Below are positions 30,904-43,316 of a stretch of DNA of 64,000 bases, piece by piece. Positions within the stretch are counted from its first letter, which is position 1. Each line of letters starts with the position of its first letter. Below the pieces are notes generated by a model. That model made no database searches. It was not told the DNA's origin and worked only from the letters and a program-made list of their open reading frames with translations. The translations under genes and the position numbers were made by a program. This DNA is from Phytophthora sp. 'mugwort' (lineage: Eukaryota > Oomycota > Peronosporomycetes > Peronosporales > Peronosporaceae), in the NCBI GenBank assembly GCA_033558025.1, contig JAUCEF010000001.1, positions 930,001 to 994,000 on the forward strand, in the 5' to 3' direction.

Positions 30904-31810
30904 ATGGTAAAAGGGCACACTAGGAGTGACCAAGTCCTGGGCCTGGAGAGGTTCAATGGGGAGGACTATACCATGTGGAAGGAAAGGTGATTACCACACT
31001 GAAAAACTGTATGAAAAATACGAGCGTGGGTTGTTGGAAAAGGACCAACCCGAGGCTAGGGTCGTCATGATCGACTTCCTAGATGGGACGCCTGAGAAGC
31101 CGGTCATTTCGGGGAGTGATGAGGTCATCCAGGAAGAGGCAAAGGCTAAGTGTTGGCGTCACCAACACTGACTAGGGCTCGGTCAGAGTTGTTGAACCTG
31201 TTCAACCAGGCGTTGTCTAGCGTTTTTTGAGTGGGTTATCCGATCAAGTGTCCAAGATAAATCCTTGTGACATATGGAAGGAGCTCAAGCAGAAGTACGG
31301 GCTTGGGGATGCAGGGGGCGTAATCGAGCTGCGTCGCCAGTGGGAGCGTCTTACCACGTCAAACTGGAGCAATTTGGGGACCCTATCCGCCCAGTTGAAG
31401 AAGCTCCGTAACGACATCAACCGGAAGGTGAGGGGTCTGTTGGAAAGGACATACGGAGGTATGGTTGTGCATAGAGGTGCTGGCCATTCTCCCAAGTGAA
31501 TTTCGGGGAAGTTCCATCAGCATGACTGAGGAGTGGTTTACAATCGAGGACGTTGAAGTGAGCCTTCGGCGTGCGTTTGGTGATCGTTCGAGGAAGGAAA
31601 TCACCATGAGAAGAGACGCCCGATGGCTATCAACGTGGCGGAAAAGGTTACGGGGAAGAAACAAGCAAAAAAAGAATCTGCCGAGCCATCATCGCGTAAG
31701 TGCTTCTACTGCTTTGAAGGTGGCCACTGGAAGAAGGACTGTCCAGTGATGGCTGAGGATCGCGACCCTAAACCGATTCCTCGCCATAGTCAACGCAAAG
31801 TCCGACTGCC
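30904..31810 (+). pseudogene. Second copia-type gag remnant
   Basis: Starts MVKGHTRSDQVLGLERFNGE then DYTMWK, a typical copia gag opening. It continues in other frames through SGLSDQVSKINPCDIWKELK (31227-31499) to a CCHC knuckle CFYCFEGGHWKKDC (about 31707-31748). It is broken by several stops. No LTRs were recognised. It differs in sequence from the element at 23810, so it belongs to another copia family. Confidence 0.75.
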
Positions 31811-31934
31811 CCATAAACAGCTTCTGAGACCAGAGCTCATTGCTTTTTGTGACTGGGTTGAAACTTATAGCAATCTCCAAACCACAGTGGCTTCAGGACT
31901 CCTTCTGTTTTTTAGCATCTTAAATATTTTATAG

Positions 31935-33698
31935 TTCATGCATGCAAATAATCACGAAACTCACGCGTAAAAAGAGAGAGAAAAGCCTGAGTTCACCGCG
32001 CTCCTTGTAAGCAGCCTTCACCTCTTGTTTCGGATAATGTGCAAGCCGCAGTCCCGAATGAGGTTGTCGACGTTCGATGAGTTCCGGGTTCTGCATTCTG
32101 CCGGCGGCACCAGGCCTGCCGCTGATGTTGCATCGTTACCTGACTCCGCTCCAACGCCGTCATCACGTGTTGAGAGCGAGGCGCTTGCGTCATCTCCCAC
32201 CTCCTCCGCATCTGATGTCTCGCACTTCCAGTCCGCGGCATCGTCGTCGACGTTCAGCAGGTCGGCGATGTCCATCTACACTGCTGGAAGATTGCGAAAA
32301 TGGCTGTCATAAGAAAATTTGAATAGCTGGCAGCTGGAAGTCGACATTTTGGGAGCCTCGAACTATTGTGGTCTTTACAGTACTGCAATGAAGGTGTGTA
32401 TTTAGAATCTAAATATTAGAAGTCTGCTGCGGACCGGTTAGTCTTGAGCGCTAAAACCTATCCACGGTGCGAGAATATACGCCAATCAATGGCATCGAGT
32501 ACTCCAGTTGAGGTCCGTTACGGACCTGTATGCTAAGTAGATTTGGCCGGTACTGAAAGGGTTAAACATACCTCACGCTGTTGACCCAACGGAGGACACG
32601 GGCGTCGTTCGGCAGCCATGTCTCCGAACATACGTCGAGCCCACGATTCGTCCGCGATTCGATGAGCGCACATAGCTCCGAGGCGGACTATGCTCGCTTT
32701 GTCCACTCGGGTGAGGACAGTGAAGAAGAGAGAAGGACAACAGTTCAATGCAGCGCCGGATGCGCCGCCCCGGTGTTTTCTCCTTTTCTCGTTCCAAGGA
32801 GAAAACCGTTCTAATTCCCAAATAGGCTTGTTAAGCTACACCTGCGCCTGCAGACGGACATCTCCGTCGACGAAGATGTCAAGTCGGCTCTGATGACACC
32901 CCATTCACAAGACTACATGTATGTACGAGCGTGGGCCGCTAAGCCAAGCACGTTTGTGCTTCGAAGCGTCCAGCTTCCCGGGCTCCTGCCAGGACTCCGA
33001 CGAATTTGAAACCAGTGGCTAGACATTCTACCACAAAGGCGGTCCCCACTCTTCCGTGGGCTGAAGCGAATGGGGGGGGGGGGGGCTGACACGGTCTTCC
33101 AAGCGATCATCTACGATCTTGATGAGCAGTAGTCGTGATCCATGCGCCAGTCCTCGTGTCAACACGACTGAATTACTTCCCGCTTCATATCAGTGCGGGG
33201 TATGGAGAAACTTGGTTCTCCCAGGTAGCCTAGTGGAGGCTTTCTCAATCGCATCCGAATGCCTCCTAGCGAAACAAGCCTCCTCTTACAGGAGAACCAA
33301 TACGCTACGGGGTGTGTACTTCTCGCACCCTATTGTGTCTCGCTGAAGGAGTTCCCCAACTTGCAAGTTACTGTTAAATGGTATGGAAGATGTCTATTAC
33401 ACGTACTTGGTTTCAGCACCGAGCATATGCTTAACTTTTTTCCACTTCTCGGCTCCTCATACTTGACGAATTCTAACCCTACTAGCAGGTCTCTCTTCTG
33501 TCCGTCCACACAACCAGGGCAACCAGTATAGCAACAATTGTTGAACCACCGCATTAAATGACAGCCGACCGTCACTTTCTGTCACTCATTTGTCTTTACT
33601 CACGTTAGTGACTTCCGCGTTCTTGCCGCGTGTCAAAGGCCGAGCCAGAAAGCTCACCGACGAGACCAAGAGGAGACTTGAATCAATTGAAACCCACG
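31935..33698. other. Gene-poor stretch, no supported coding region
   Basis: Only short, uncharacterised frames. A run of 14 G lies at about 33072-33085. The last part contains the 5' flank of the SEC12-like gene. Confidence 0.4.
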
Positions 33699-35612
33699 AT
33701 GCAGGTCAAATACCCGATCATGGGACTGTCGTACGCCCGCGGCTTCTTTGCCATCTGCGGTGGCGGCGGCTCGCTCAAGTCCGGCATTAAAAACACCGTC
33801 GTACGTCCGTCTTCCGTGCCAATCCCCCAGTTCGAAATATTCACTTCCTCTGTGTTATAATACTACTCCTACAGGATATCTACCAGCTCTCGGACGCGGA
33901 CCCAACGGGCTTCAGCAAGGAGATTACGGCCGACACGGGCCTGGAGCTTGCCTCGGGCGTAGCCTTCTCGCACGACGGACACCTCATCGCCGTCTCAGTG
34001 AGCGCCGGTTGCTGGGTCTACGCGTTGGACCTGAAGGAAAAGACCATCGCTCTCCTCGTTAAGTTCCGCACGGACTTCCACGAGGAGGACAGCTCACAGA
34101 CGTGCGCTCGCTTCGTGGGCAACTCGACTATCCTGACGGGCGGAGAGGACGGTGTAGTGCGCGTCTGGCGCCTCAGCCGGGACCCGTCCAAGCGCGAAAA
34201 GGAGGTGGGCACGGCCAAGGCTCTAGCGGTGCCCGACGAGCGAGACCCCCATGCCAATGTAGTGACGGAGGAGCATCCCAAGCTTGGAGACTGCGTCATT
34301 AATGAAGCCAATATGGTCATGCTGACAAGGGAGTATCGCGGTCATACCAAGAGGATCAGAGACATTGACGTGGACCTTTCCCATCGCAACCTTGTGGCAT
34401 CTAGTTCAGAGGACCAGTCCTGTCATCTGTGGAGATTGACCGAGTTGACGCCGATCTGCAAGTTTTCCAAGGACGACGCGCTGGATCTCGCTTTCCAGCG
34501 ACTGTCAACGAAACCTCCGGTCGGACCGCGCAAGCACTTGTTCCGCTGCGTGCGCTTTTCGAACAGCGGCAGACGACTATATACGGTGCTGACCCCGGCG
34601 CGTGGCGACTCCATTTTAATTAAATGGAAGCCCGAGACCATAGCGCAGGAAAACGAGGAGCAATGGTCGTGGGTTGTGGAAAAGGTAGCTGTCGCAGGTG
34701 AAAAACCTGTGGCGAGTCTCTGTGTGAGTCAGGATGATCGCTTTGTGTGCGCAGCTGCGGTGACCGGGGAGATCAAGGTGTTCCTAACGTCCACGCTGCA
34801 GCAATACAAAATCAAGTCGACGGAGCAGCACACGTTCGCTATTACTGGAATGAGTTTTGCGCCGTCCGCGGACAAACAGGCACCTATTTTCCACTTGGTG
34901 AGCGGTGGCGCCGACAAGAGCTTGTTACGTCATGAAATTCCACTGGAAGGTGGCATTGTCAAGTCGGGGATGGAGATTGTCGTTGGTGGTTTGAAGAGCG
35001 TGGTGGGCGCCACTGTCGGTCTTGGGCTGAATCTCTGGATGGCGACGACGCTGCTATTTATTCTTCTGCTATTTATTCATGCAAAGACAGCTATGCTCCT
35101 TGACGGTCCTTTGACAGGCTTTATTGTAAGTTTCTCTGCTGGATATTATATGCAAACGGGATGTAGGAGCTCACTTAAATTTATCGTTTGTTTTGGTGAA
35201 TGGTGTACAGGATCTAGCATCGTTCAACTTTGAGTCGTCGGATGGTCTGATGACAATTGGGGCTCTCGCAGCGAGTTTTGTAGCCACATGGCTCTTTGTG
35301 GCGCGGAGCTCAGTGACTACCCGCTTCTTCTGGAACGGCTTGCTGTGCTTACTATCGGGCCTCGTGGCCTTTACTGTGGCTATATCAGCAGACCTCGAGG
35401 TGAACTGGCAAACCGGCGACGCTGCCGTTGATGAGTTGCTCGGTACGTCCACTACTTGTGGCATCTGCGATGAGATGGTATTATTTGGTATTTGTCATGC
35501 TAATTCACATGCGTGTGATGGATGCTGTACAGATTACAAGATCGCGATTCTCCTCGGCGTCTGTGGTATTGCATTCTTCTTCTGTCATTCGCTGCTGGTG
35601 CTGACGCTGTGA
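33699..35612 (+). CDS. SEC12/PREB-like guanine-nucleotide exchange factor, four exons
   Basis: Exons are 33699-33800, 33875-35125, 35211-35442 and 35533-35612 (introns of 74, 85 and 90 nt, donors GTACGT, GTAAGT, GTACGT), giving 554 residues. The N-terminal GGGGSLKSGIKN (21-32) is the K-loop motif of the Sec12/PREB beta-propeller. WD-type blades follow (VVRVWRL, CHLWRLTE). Sec12 activates Sar1 on the ER to start COPII budding. The C-terminus has about four hydrophobic segments (from LNLWMATTLLFILLLFIHAK to LLGVCGIAFFFCHSLLVLTL) instead of the usual single anchor. An upstream in-frame ATG at 33630 is possible but adds a low-complexity leader. Confidence 0.87.
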
Positions 35613-37535
35613 GTCTAGCGCAAGATGCAGTTGGAGTAAATAGCAATGACAGAGAAAAAAACTGAAGCGTAAAACCAACGGTGGATTTCGCTGGACCAAG
35701 CCCCGCCGTAACGGTCGCACATTATCTACGTGCAACAGAAGCAGTTAGCGGCGTGTGTCGCTATACCCATCTATCCCTTAATCAAAGATACTTTCGGCAT
35801 TTCCATTACTGCTCAGTCGTAATTCCGCCGGCCATGAACTCTATTGTAAAATACTGCGCACTTTTTGCAGCTGTTTCTTAACGAAAAGGTACAGTGTGGC
35901 TACAGTTTGCGTCGGTAAACCTCGCTTCAGGTTCCCACTTAATCGTCTCCTTTCTGAACGGGTCGAAAGCTTTATCGGTACCGTCACCGTCTATCGCTAT
36001 ACTGATATCCGGAAGCGAATTCGTCATGCAGTTTGTAAGGCTGTTCGCTAGACAACAATCAACTCGACCATTCTTAGAGTCACTTGGGTACGCATGCTCT
36101 GAAGACTCCACGGTGGAAAACGAAAAACGCGAAATTTGTGGCTCTGCTGACACCATGAAGAACGTCGTGTGTCTTCCATCAAACAGCGACGAAGATAAGA
36201 CCATGGAAGCCAAGGCTGTGATGTGTACGCATCGTAACGATAACGCTATCGTCACGTGCACGGCATGGCTCTGAGTAACCAATGCCACATCATATCGAAC
36301 AACCCCTGCTTCTCGAGCTAGATGCCGCCAAATGTGGGCCCGACACACGTTTGTTACGTGTCATATTGGTAAGAGCCTGGCTGGCCTAGACAACGTAACG
36401 CTCATCAAGTCCGATGCGACTCAGGACTACTGCGTCATGCAAGTCCGCCGAGTGAGTTTACATCCCTCCGCAGCCCTAGGGTGGATCAGAAAAGATCACC
36501 AAGACCCATGACGACGTTGATTCCCAAGCCGCCATCGTGCTCAAACTCGACTTCTCGATCACTGTGGAAGGAGTCACGTACAGCCAGCCACCTTATCGCC
36601 TTCTCTGTCAATATGGAAAAGAGGAGTTCTGGTCCCCCTGTGATCTCTCGCGGAGACAACTCGGTTGTGGGTCACCGCATCGGAGAATGTGACAATGTAG
36701 CCACCTCATCGGACAAATTCACTAGTACTCTCCTTGCTATTGTTTTAGGTAACGACGGTATCAAGGCTGCTTAATAGGTCGTAGAGTGTTGTCGTGTTAA
36801 CGCGTTTGCAATCGTAGTATTTGTCACCAATTTGCCAACTCGATGCGTTGTGTAGGATGCCATCCGAGCCACCTGAACTTCGCCCGACATAAATGCTCTG
36901 CGCCTTGTTTCGCCGAGTGGCGGCGCTCATTCCACATTTCTCCCTGCTCAACATCAAGTCGCCACCACAACTTAGCAGGATGCACCGCTATCTGATGCTC
37001 AATACTCCGACTCCGAGCCTGAGCACCTGCAGAAGTTTTTATTAATACAGCCTTAGCAGAAAGAAAGCGTCCCAACGTGCTTACATCTCCGTCATCCCCA
37101 TCAAGCGCAACTGCAAACGCCCTAACATCCAGTGGCCAAACTACTGGAATTTAACACGCCTCCATTCTGCGCTTGAAGATGTGATAAAAAAGAGTTGAGG
37201 CTGTTCAAGCCTTAGCGAGAGTTACACGACACCAAAGCAAACTAAATCTCGGCTCGAGTTGGCGTGCACGGAAAAGATAATACTTGGGAAGTGCGGGTTT
37301 GTCGCTCCAGCCAATTAAGAACTCCAACCACGACTCTGCTGGTGACCAGTTCATTGCTCCCGTTCGGTCAACTCAAAAGTTTGCCTCTTAGTTCACCACA
37401 GCGGGTAGAGCACTCGGATCGGTCACTGCTGCAGCTACAGAGATGAAAGGGTTCCGTCTGACATAGAAGAGAAGGTATCTGCTCACCAACCGTATACAAA
37501 ACATATTTTAGTTAATAGCGCTGACATCCAGTCCA
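35613..37535. other. 1.9-kb stretch, possibly a decayed gene
   Basis: No supported gene. ATG 35834 opens a short hydrophobic peptide (MNSIVKYCALFAAVS) followed by a stop, and the same frame then stays open to 36274. Another frame near 36495-36650 reads LDFSITVEGVTYSQPPYRLL. These could be parts of a broken secreted-protein gene, but no family was recognised. Confidence 0.3.
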
Positions 37536-39368
37536 CTATGAGGCAACAACGTACGCTTGTGAATTTTCAACCTCATCGGCTGGCACAGTCTTCACTTCAA
37601 CGTCGTCGAACAGCACCCACTGCTCTTGCTTAATATTAACAGGACTTGTAGATGTAGATATTTCGTCTCGCACGTACGAAGTATAGTGACCGCCGTTCAC
37701 GGATTCGCCATGGTGATTCGCGACTGCCACAAGGTCGTACACGTCTTCGCTTCGATCACCTTCAGGTTTCCCGTGTACCAAACTGTTGCTGTCTCCCTTC
37801 TTACGGTCGCTGGTTTCGTCGATCCCCACTGAAGTAAACGGTCTCATATTAAGTCCTGTGAGTGGGAATTGCACGTTCTGCATTAGTTTCTGCTGGCGAT
37901 AGAAGTCGAGACGGCGGATGTGGAATACCAGCACATTTGGTAATGTGTGCAAGTTTAGGCTCTTGTAGTTCGTCTGGTACTTGGAACACTGAAGACAATA
38001 CACTTGATTCGCTCCCCGCAGCTCCTCTTCGGCTGCAAATTTACGCAGTAGTGACTCAAGCGTTATTATCGTTGACTCTGGGTTTTGTTCATCGATTCCA
38101 TTGCCACCTCGCTTGTCACCTCTGTAGCTCTGAATTTTTCCATCGTCCAGCGATAACGATACATCTAGGAACGGATCAAATGTATGCGAAGCTTTTCCAC
38201 AGCCTCCGCATGCCAACTGAGACCGCAACACACCGGAAAAGTGCTGGTGCACAGCACAGTTGCACAAACTATGTCCACGTGGTGTAAATCTTGGAGACGC
38301 GCCACCATGAACGAATACGCGAGGGTGCGTGTGCGAGTGGAGGCCACCCAGCAGTGCAATTAACAACTCGTGTGCATCATGTTGCGCCGTACCGATGAAC
38401 GATGGAAACGCATTCCAAGTCGCCTCTAAAATCCCTTGCGGTGCGATAGGTGACGCCGTCAACACTGACTGAGCCAGATGTGCCGATGGAAGAGGTACCA
38501 GCTGTGCCATGAATGCACCAAGCTCGCACCCCAGACACACTGTGACTGCAGGTTCCGGTCTGCGCTTGGAATCTCGTTCTCCTTCGTCGCCTTCATCACG
38601 TTCTTTCTCCAGTTGTAGCAGCTCCTGTCGCTTCAAGAGCAATCTCTGTCTCTGTTGCTGGCAGATGGTCGTATCATGGCTTCTCGCCACGAAAAAATAG
38701 TGCTGCAACATCGGATTATGTGCCAGCGCCTGTAATACTGAGCTCATAAAGCACGTATTGCCCATATTCACTAGCCCTCGTCGCAGCAATTTGTGGGGCG
38801 TCATCACTCCTCGAATCTGCCGCTTGCGTCGTCTACTGCCTCCTCCCGCAGCTGCATCAGGGTAGATGAAGCCTCGACAACTCGCGCAATAAAGTTGCCT
38901 CTTCCTCTCCATAATGGCTACGCCAACCCCACAATTAAAGCTTAATATCCACGAAAGGTCGACTAAAAAAAACATTTAAATACATACCAATACTGTGGTT
39001 ATGCAAAATAGCGTGTGCCATGAAGCTGCCGTCGTCCTCTCCGTCCTCAATCTCCTGCACCTGCTGCCCCGACGCCTCCCGGAACCCTCGGAACTTGCAC
39101 AACAGGCAGCGGTACTCTTCGCTTGACGGGTTTACACTAGCCTCCTGCATTAAACTTTAGTTAAGTGTCGTTAATTATGACAACTGATGCCGCTAATTCG
39201 TACCGGATCCCGCACGTAAAGCTGTAACCGTGCGACATCCACCGCGAGTTCTTCCGCTCTCCCTGCTCTCAGTTCGCTCCAGGCCGACATATGTTCCTTA
39301 CTGAAGTGCACACACGCCGCGCCGCTGTATAGTAGCCTTCCGCGCTTCTCACCAGGCCGCGCTTCCAT
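37536..39368 (-). CDS. ZnF-UBP ubiquitin-specific protease (USP22/USP3-like), three exons
   Basis: Exons are 39204-39368, 38988-39144 and 37536-38917 (introns 59 and 70 nt, donors GTACGA and GTATGT), giving 567 residues. The ZnF-UBP domain is rebuilt only by splicing: CVHF in exon 1, CLLC and HAILHNHSI in exon 2, YCASCRGFIYPD in exon 3. The catalytic core has RGLVNMGNTCFMSSVLQAL (C163), TAQHDAHELL, a zinc finger CGGC...CLQC, the His box GGHYTSY (about H518) and LFDDVEV. USP22/Ubp8 and USP3 relatives remove ubiquitin from histones. Which of these is orthologous cannot be told by eye. Confidence 0.87.
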
Positions 39369-39514
39369 TGTGCCGATAGGATAATGCACCCATGATATAA
39401 TATTACTAAATGCTTTTCTTGGATTGGATAATAATATATCAGCCCTTTAGCCCAATCACGTAGATTCATTCTGCATCCATACGTTATTGGGTACAATCTG
39501 TTCGTTCGTCCAAT
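39369..39514. promoter_or_regulatory. Shared intergenic promoter of divergent USP and CTNNBL1 genes
   Basis: 146 bp between the two start codons. It contains two CCAAT/ATTGG-type motifs (TTGGATTGG near 39420 and ATTGG near 39486). No clear initiator was found. Confidence 0.35.
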
Positions 39515-41413
39515 ATGGAGAGCCACTTCAAGAGAGTGCTGGCTGCGGTGGCCGCTCCCAAGCGCCCCGCGGCCTCTCCCTCCCGCTCTTCGGCCACTAA
39601 GCGTGCTCGTGCATCTCCCGAAACGGATGAAGCAAAAATCAGCGCGATCGTGGACGGAGCCGAGGCGCAAGAGGGCGACGCGCTGGACGCCCGTGCGCTC
39701 AAATCCATGGCCAATTCCCTCCAGAAACACGTTCGTCGCAACGCCCTGGCGCGCGAGAAGCATGCAGACGAGCCCGCCAAGTTTCTAGAGTCGGAGCTGG
39801 CGCTGGACAATGAGTTGGCGCGCTGGAGGCAGGTGGCGGCCAAGCCAGAGCTCTTCGCTGTCATGACGGAGCTGCAGGTGCCCCGCGTGCTGCTGGGACT
39901 CTTTGCGCACAAGAACCTCGACATCCGATTGGCTGTGCTGAGCCTTCTGGCCGATTTGACGGATGTGGACGAAGCTGCTGCGTCTCTGGAGCCCGCCAGG
40001 GCGTTGGCCAAGCACTTGATGGATGAGAAGTTGCTCCCGCTATTGGTCTCGAATCTGTACCAGTTGGCGGCGGCAGTGGACAATGTGGAGGACACACAAG
40101 TGGACGAGGAGATGACTGGTGTCTACAATTCCCTGCAAATTCTAGAGAACCTGGCAGACCTGAAACCCGAGGTGTGCGTCCAGGTGGCGGGTAGTACACC
40201 GATTTTACCGTTCTTGCTGCAACAAGTGGCGCCTGGGCGAAAATTTAGTGAGAACAAGTCGTATGCAAGCGAAATCTTGTCCATTTTACTGCAATCCGGA
40301 GCCGAGCCGAGAGAGACGTTCGTGGCGTGGATGGGGAAGGAGCGACCGAGGGAGGAGAAGAGCAAGGAGACGGACGGGAAGGTGGATCTGATGGACGATC
40401 TCTTGCAGGCATTGGCGCCGTATAGGAAGAAAGACCCGAGCAGTGACGAAGAGGAGGAGCTGGTGGGCAACCTGGTGAACGCGTTGTGCAGTGTGCTGTT
40501 GGTACCCGAAGCACAGAAGCAGTTTCGCCGCTTGGAAGGACTCGAGCTGCTGCTACGCTTCATGAAGGATCGTAAACGGTTTATGTTTGGTGGCGCCTTG
40601 CGGGCTATGGACCACGCACTGATGGGCAATACGCGCAATTGCGAACGCTTGATTGAGATTGGAGGTCTACGTAGCGTATTTTCTGTATTCATGGGACGGC
40701 ACGGCAAGTACAAATCAACTAGCAGTACGAAAACGAGTAAGGCTAGCGACAAGTCGAAGGAAGAAGAAAATGCGGCCAGTCTGGTTGCTTCAATGTGCGC
40801 TTGGGTACACGAGAAATCTCCGGCTGATGGCTACGACCGTCTGCATGCTAAGTTTGTCGAGAATGACATGGAGAAGGTGGATCGACTGGTAGATCTATTC
40901 GCAAAGTATCATGCGCGCGTGGAACGCAGCGGACAGGACGACGAAGAGGACGAGGATGAAGACGAAGACAGTATGTATTTGCGACGTCTTGATGCCGGTC
41001 TGTTCGTGCTGGAGCGGATTGCATTCGTCGTGGCGCATTTGTGCCGTTTCTCGAAGAAACTGCGTGCTTATGTGATGGTCAAGTTCCACGAGCGCAGTAT
41101 CGAGAGCGAGAGTCTGAGAATTGTTTTGCGCGAGCAGTTGGACCTCCTGGTTGCCGACGAAGCTGTCACGAAAGAAGACAAAGAAGGTTCTTCAAAGGAC
41201 GCGAACGATGTTGTGAACGCCGAAGCTAAAGAGACGCAGATAGCGCAGCTTCGGGAACTTTTGGCTACGCTCGAGACTGAGGAATCTCCATTGATACGCG
41301 AGACGACAAGCGTTGTAGAAACCAATGAATCAGTCACTACTGGGGAAAAGGCGCTGGAGAACGGCAGCAAGTCGGACAGTGACAAGCCAGTAGCACCAGC
41401 GTCTTTGTCTTAA
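39515..41413 (+). CDS. CTNNBL1: Beta-catenin-like protein 1 (CTNNBL1) homologue
   Basis: Intronless, 632 residues. A basic Ser/Pro/Arg-rich N-terminus (a likely nuclear signal, KRPAASPSRSSATKRAR) precedes the conserved opening ANSLQKHVRRNALAREKHAD and FLESELALDNEL. Armadillo-type helical repeats follow (VPRVLLGLFAHKNLDIRLAVLSLLADLTD, ILENLADLKPEV). CTNNBL1 is a component of the Prp19-associated spliceosome complex. The last 100 residues are acidic and low-complexity. The length is close to that of animal homologues (about 560) plus extensions. Confidence 0.9.
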   Translation: MESHFKRVLAAVAAPKRPAASPSRSSATKRARASPETDEAKISAIVDGAEAQEGDALDARALKSMANSLQKHVRRNALAREKHADEPAKFLESELALDNELARWRQVAAKPELFAVMTELQVPRVLLGLFAHKNLDIRLAVLSLLADLTDVDEAAASLEPARALAKHLMDEKLLPLLVSNLYQLAAAVDNVEDTQVDEEMTGVYNSLQILENLADLKPEVCVQVAGSTPILPFLLQQVAPGRKFSENKSYASEILSILLQSGAEPRETFVAWMGKERPREEKSKETDGKVDLMDDLLQALAPYRKKDPSSDEEEELVGNLVNALCSVLLVPEAQKQFRRLEGLELLLRFMKDRKRFMFGGALRAMDHALMGNTRNCERLIEIGGLRSVFSVFMGRHGKYKSTSSTKTSKASDKSKEEENAASLVASMCAWVHEKSPADGYDRLHAKFVENDMEKVDRLVDLFAKYHARVERSGQDDEEDEDEDEDSMYLRRLDAGLFVLERIAFVVAHLCRFSKKLRAYVMVKFHERSIESESLRIVLREQLDLLVADEAVTKEDKEGSSKDANDVVNAEAKETQIAQLRELLATLETEESPLIRETTSVVETNESVTTGEKALENGSKSDSDKPVAPASLS

Positions 41414-42249
41414 TAAATAGAATTTTCGAAATTGCCAGTATGGAGAATGGGTAATGTGTCGTCTGACGCTTCGAGCGGGAGCATTGATTAGCAAGTACGG
41501 CCCGCCCCGTATCTCCAACTTGATTAGCACAGTCCTCGTGCTTGAAGTCACGTAGTTGATCTTTTAAACTCTCCAGCCGCACTAAAAATGAATTCTCTGA
41601 CTTGCACTCAGATCTTCATCGTTTTCTTCAAGTAGCGGGCAAGCAGGTCTACGTCACTAACAGCGTCTGGACATTTTAACATTTCACGGGGACCTTAGTG
41701 AACATTTCGTGGCGTCACACTGTTTCAGCTTGAGCGAGATGAATGAATGGAAATCATTAAGTTGGGTTATGGTGAGCTTGTACAGAAGATTGAGGTATGA
41801 TATTTTGAGGGAGTTTGGTGCGATTAAGCGATTATGGAACTTAGTGATGTACTGAGCCCGAAAAGCTGGACATTATGTCGGACGCACTTGATGTAGACGT
41901 AACCAGCGTAGTGGACTGCCAAGCTGGTCCGCACAAAGTGGTATCGTGCCGAAACATCTTTCGTTGGTAACACTGACGAAAAGGTATTGCGGCAAGCGGA
42001 GCTGTGGGTAACTTTACGGAGCGTGTAACTTTGCAAAGACTTTTTTTTATTCACGAAAGAAGTGCCCCAGTCAGTAACAGTAAGTGAGGGCTGACATTTT
42101 TGCGCACTTTTGAGTAAGTTTCTAAATTTCTCCATTACTAACGGGGTGGAGTTTTGAACGGATTGGGCAAAAAGCACGACGTTATATTGGGCGCTTTCAT
42201 CGTTTGAGCAAGTGTTCGTAGCTATCAATCTTTGAACATCTTCGTTCAC
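41414..42249. other. Intergenic; one weak unknown frame
   Basis: A minus-strand frame (41824-42249) stays open for 141 codons but starts without an ATG and matches no family I know. Nothing else is supported. Confidence 0.3.
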
Positions 42250-43316
42250 AGCCGTGCCGCGAAATGACCGGCGTCGAAATGCACATCATACACCTCCGTG
42301 AGGCTTTGTTGTGCATGAAAAAGAACCGTCTGTATGCGAACATTAACAAGTGCATCTTCGGCGCGAAATAAATCCCGTCCTCGGGTGCTTGCTTGGGAAG
42401 GACGGCGTAAGGACTGACCCCGAGCGAATTGAAGCAATTTCACAGTGGCAGTGTTTACCTCCCAGCGGGACCTGCGCAAGTGGCTCGGCGTCGCCAGCTA
42501 TTTATACAAGTATATAGCGAGAATCACGCTGAGTTGGCCAGGCCTTTGACGAACCTTCTAAAGAAAGAAGCGGAATGGTCATGGACCGATGAGGCTTAGA
42601 GAGCCTTCGATGCCATCAAGTAGAGTCTGTAGCGTGCTCCGATCCTGGCGCTTCCCGACGAGGATCGTCCGTTTAGCGTTGTGTGTGACGCCTCGGACTT
42701 TGCCATCGGCTGTGCCCTGATCCAAGTTGATGCGAAGGCAGGGAGAGGGTGATCTCGTTCCAATCCCGGCAGCTGAAGGCTGCGGAAAAGAACTATCCTG
42801 TCCATGACAAGGAACTCCTCGCGATGAAGTACGCGCTAGTGAAGTTCAGGGTTTATCTGCTGGGTAGCAAGCCCTTTGTGATCACACAGACCATGCCTCG
42901 TTGAGGGCGACGACCTCGTTGCCGCATCTCTCTCAGCGCATGGCGCGATGACTATCATTCTTCGCCGAGTACAACTTCACGGTGGCTTACAAGCCGGGCA
43001 AACAAAATGTCCTGGTAGACGCGCTCTCCAAGCGACCAGACTACGAGCTAGCACGCCGTCCTTCTCGAGTCGCTGCTCCACGATCTAATTCGTGAAGCTT
43101 ACGCAGAAGACGATGATCCCATAGATTTGGGAAAAGCGCTGCGCGCGGGCTCTGGGAACGCCCAGCTTACGGCTCGTCAACGCGCGCGGTTGCACCACTT
43201 TACCCTTTCTCAGGGCCTTTTCTAATACCAATTAAACAAAGGGGACGATTCACGCCTGGTCGTGTCTAATGACGACGCCCTGAGGCACCGAATCCTCTTT
43301 GAGGCTCACGACACGG
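42250..43316 (+). pseudogene. Ty3/gypsy reverse transcriptase-RNase H remnant
   Basis: Fragments in several frames follow gypsy order: the end of RT (HIIHLREALLCMKKNRLYAN, NKCIFGA), LRKWLGVASYLYKY, LLKKEAEWSWTDEA, then RNase H (APILALPDEDRPFSVVCDAS, DFAIGCALIQ; LKAAEKNYPVHDKELLAMKY) and FFAEYNFTVAYKPGKQN, VDALSKRPDYEL. Stops and frameshifts are frequent, and no LTR is seen. The wording is typical of Phytophthora gypsy elements. The Tc1-like element begins at its 3' end. Confidence 0.85.

Noticed and set aside
33072..33085. Poly-G tracts here and near 30673 as quadruplex regulators
   Set aside because: Single homopolymer runs in dead DNA are better explained by drift or sequencing error.
41824..42249. 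141-codon minus-strand frame
   Set aside because: No ATG at its start and no recognisable family; kept only as a note on the stretch.
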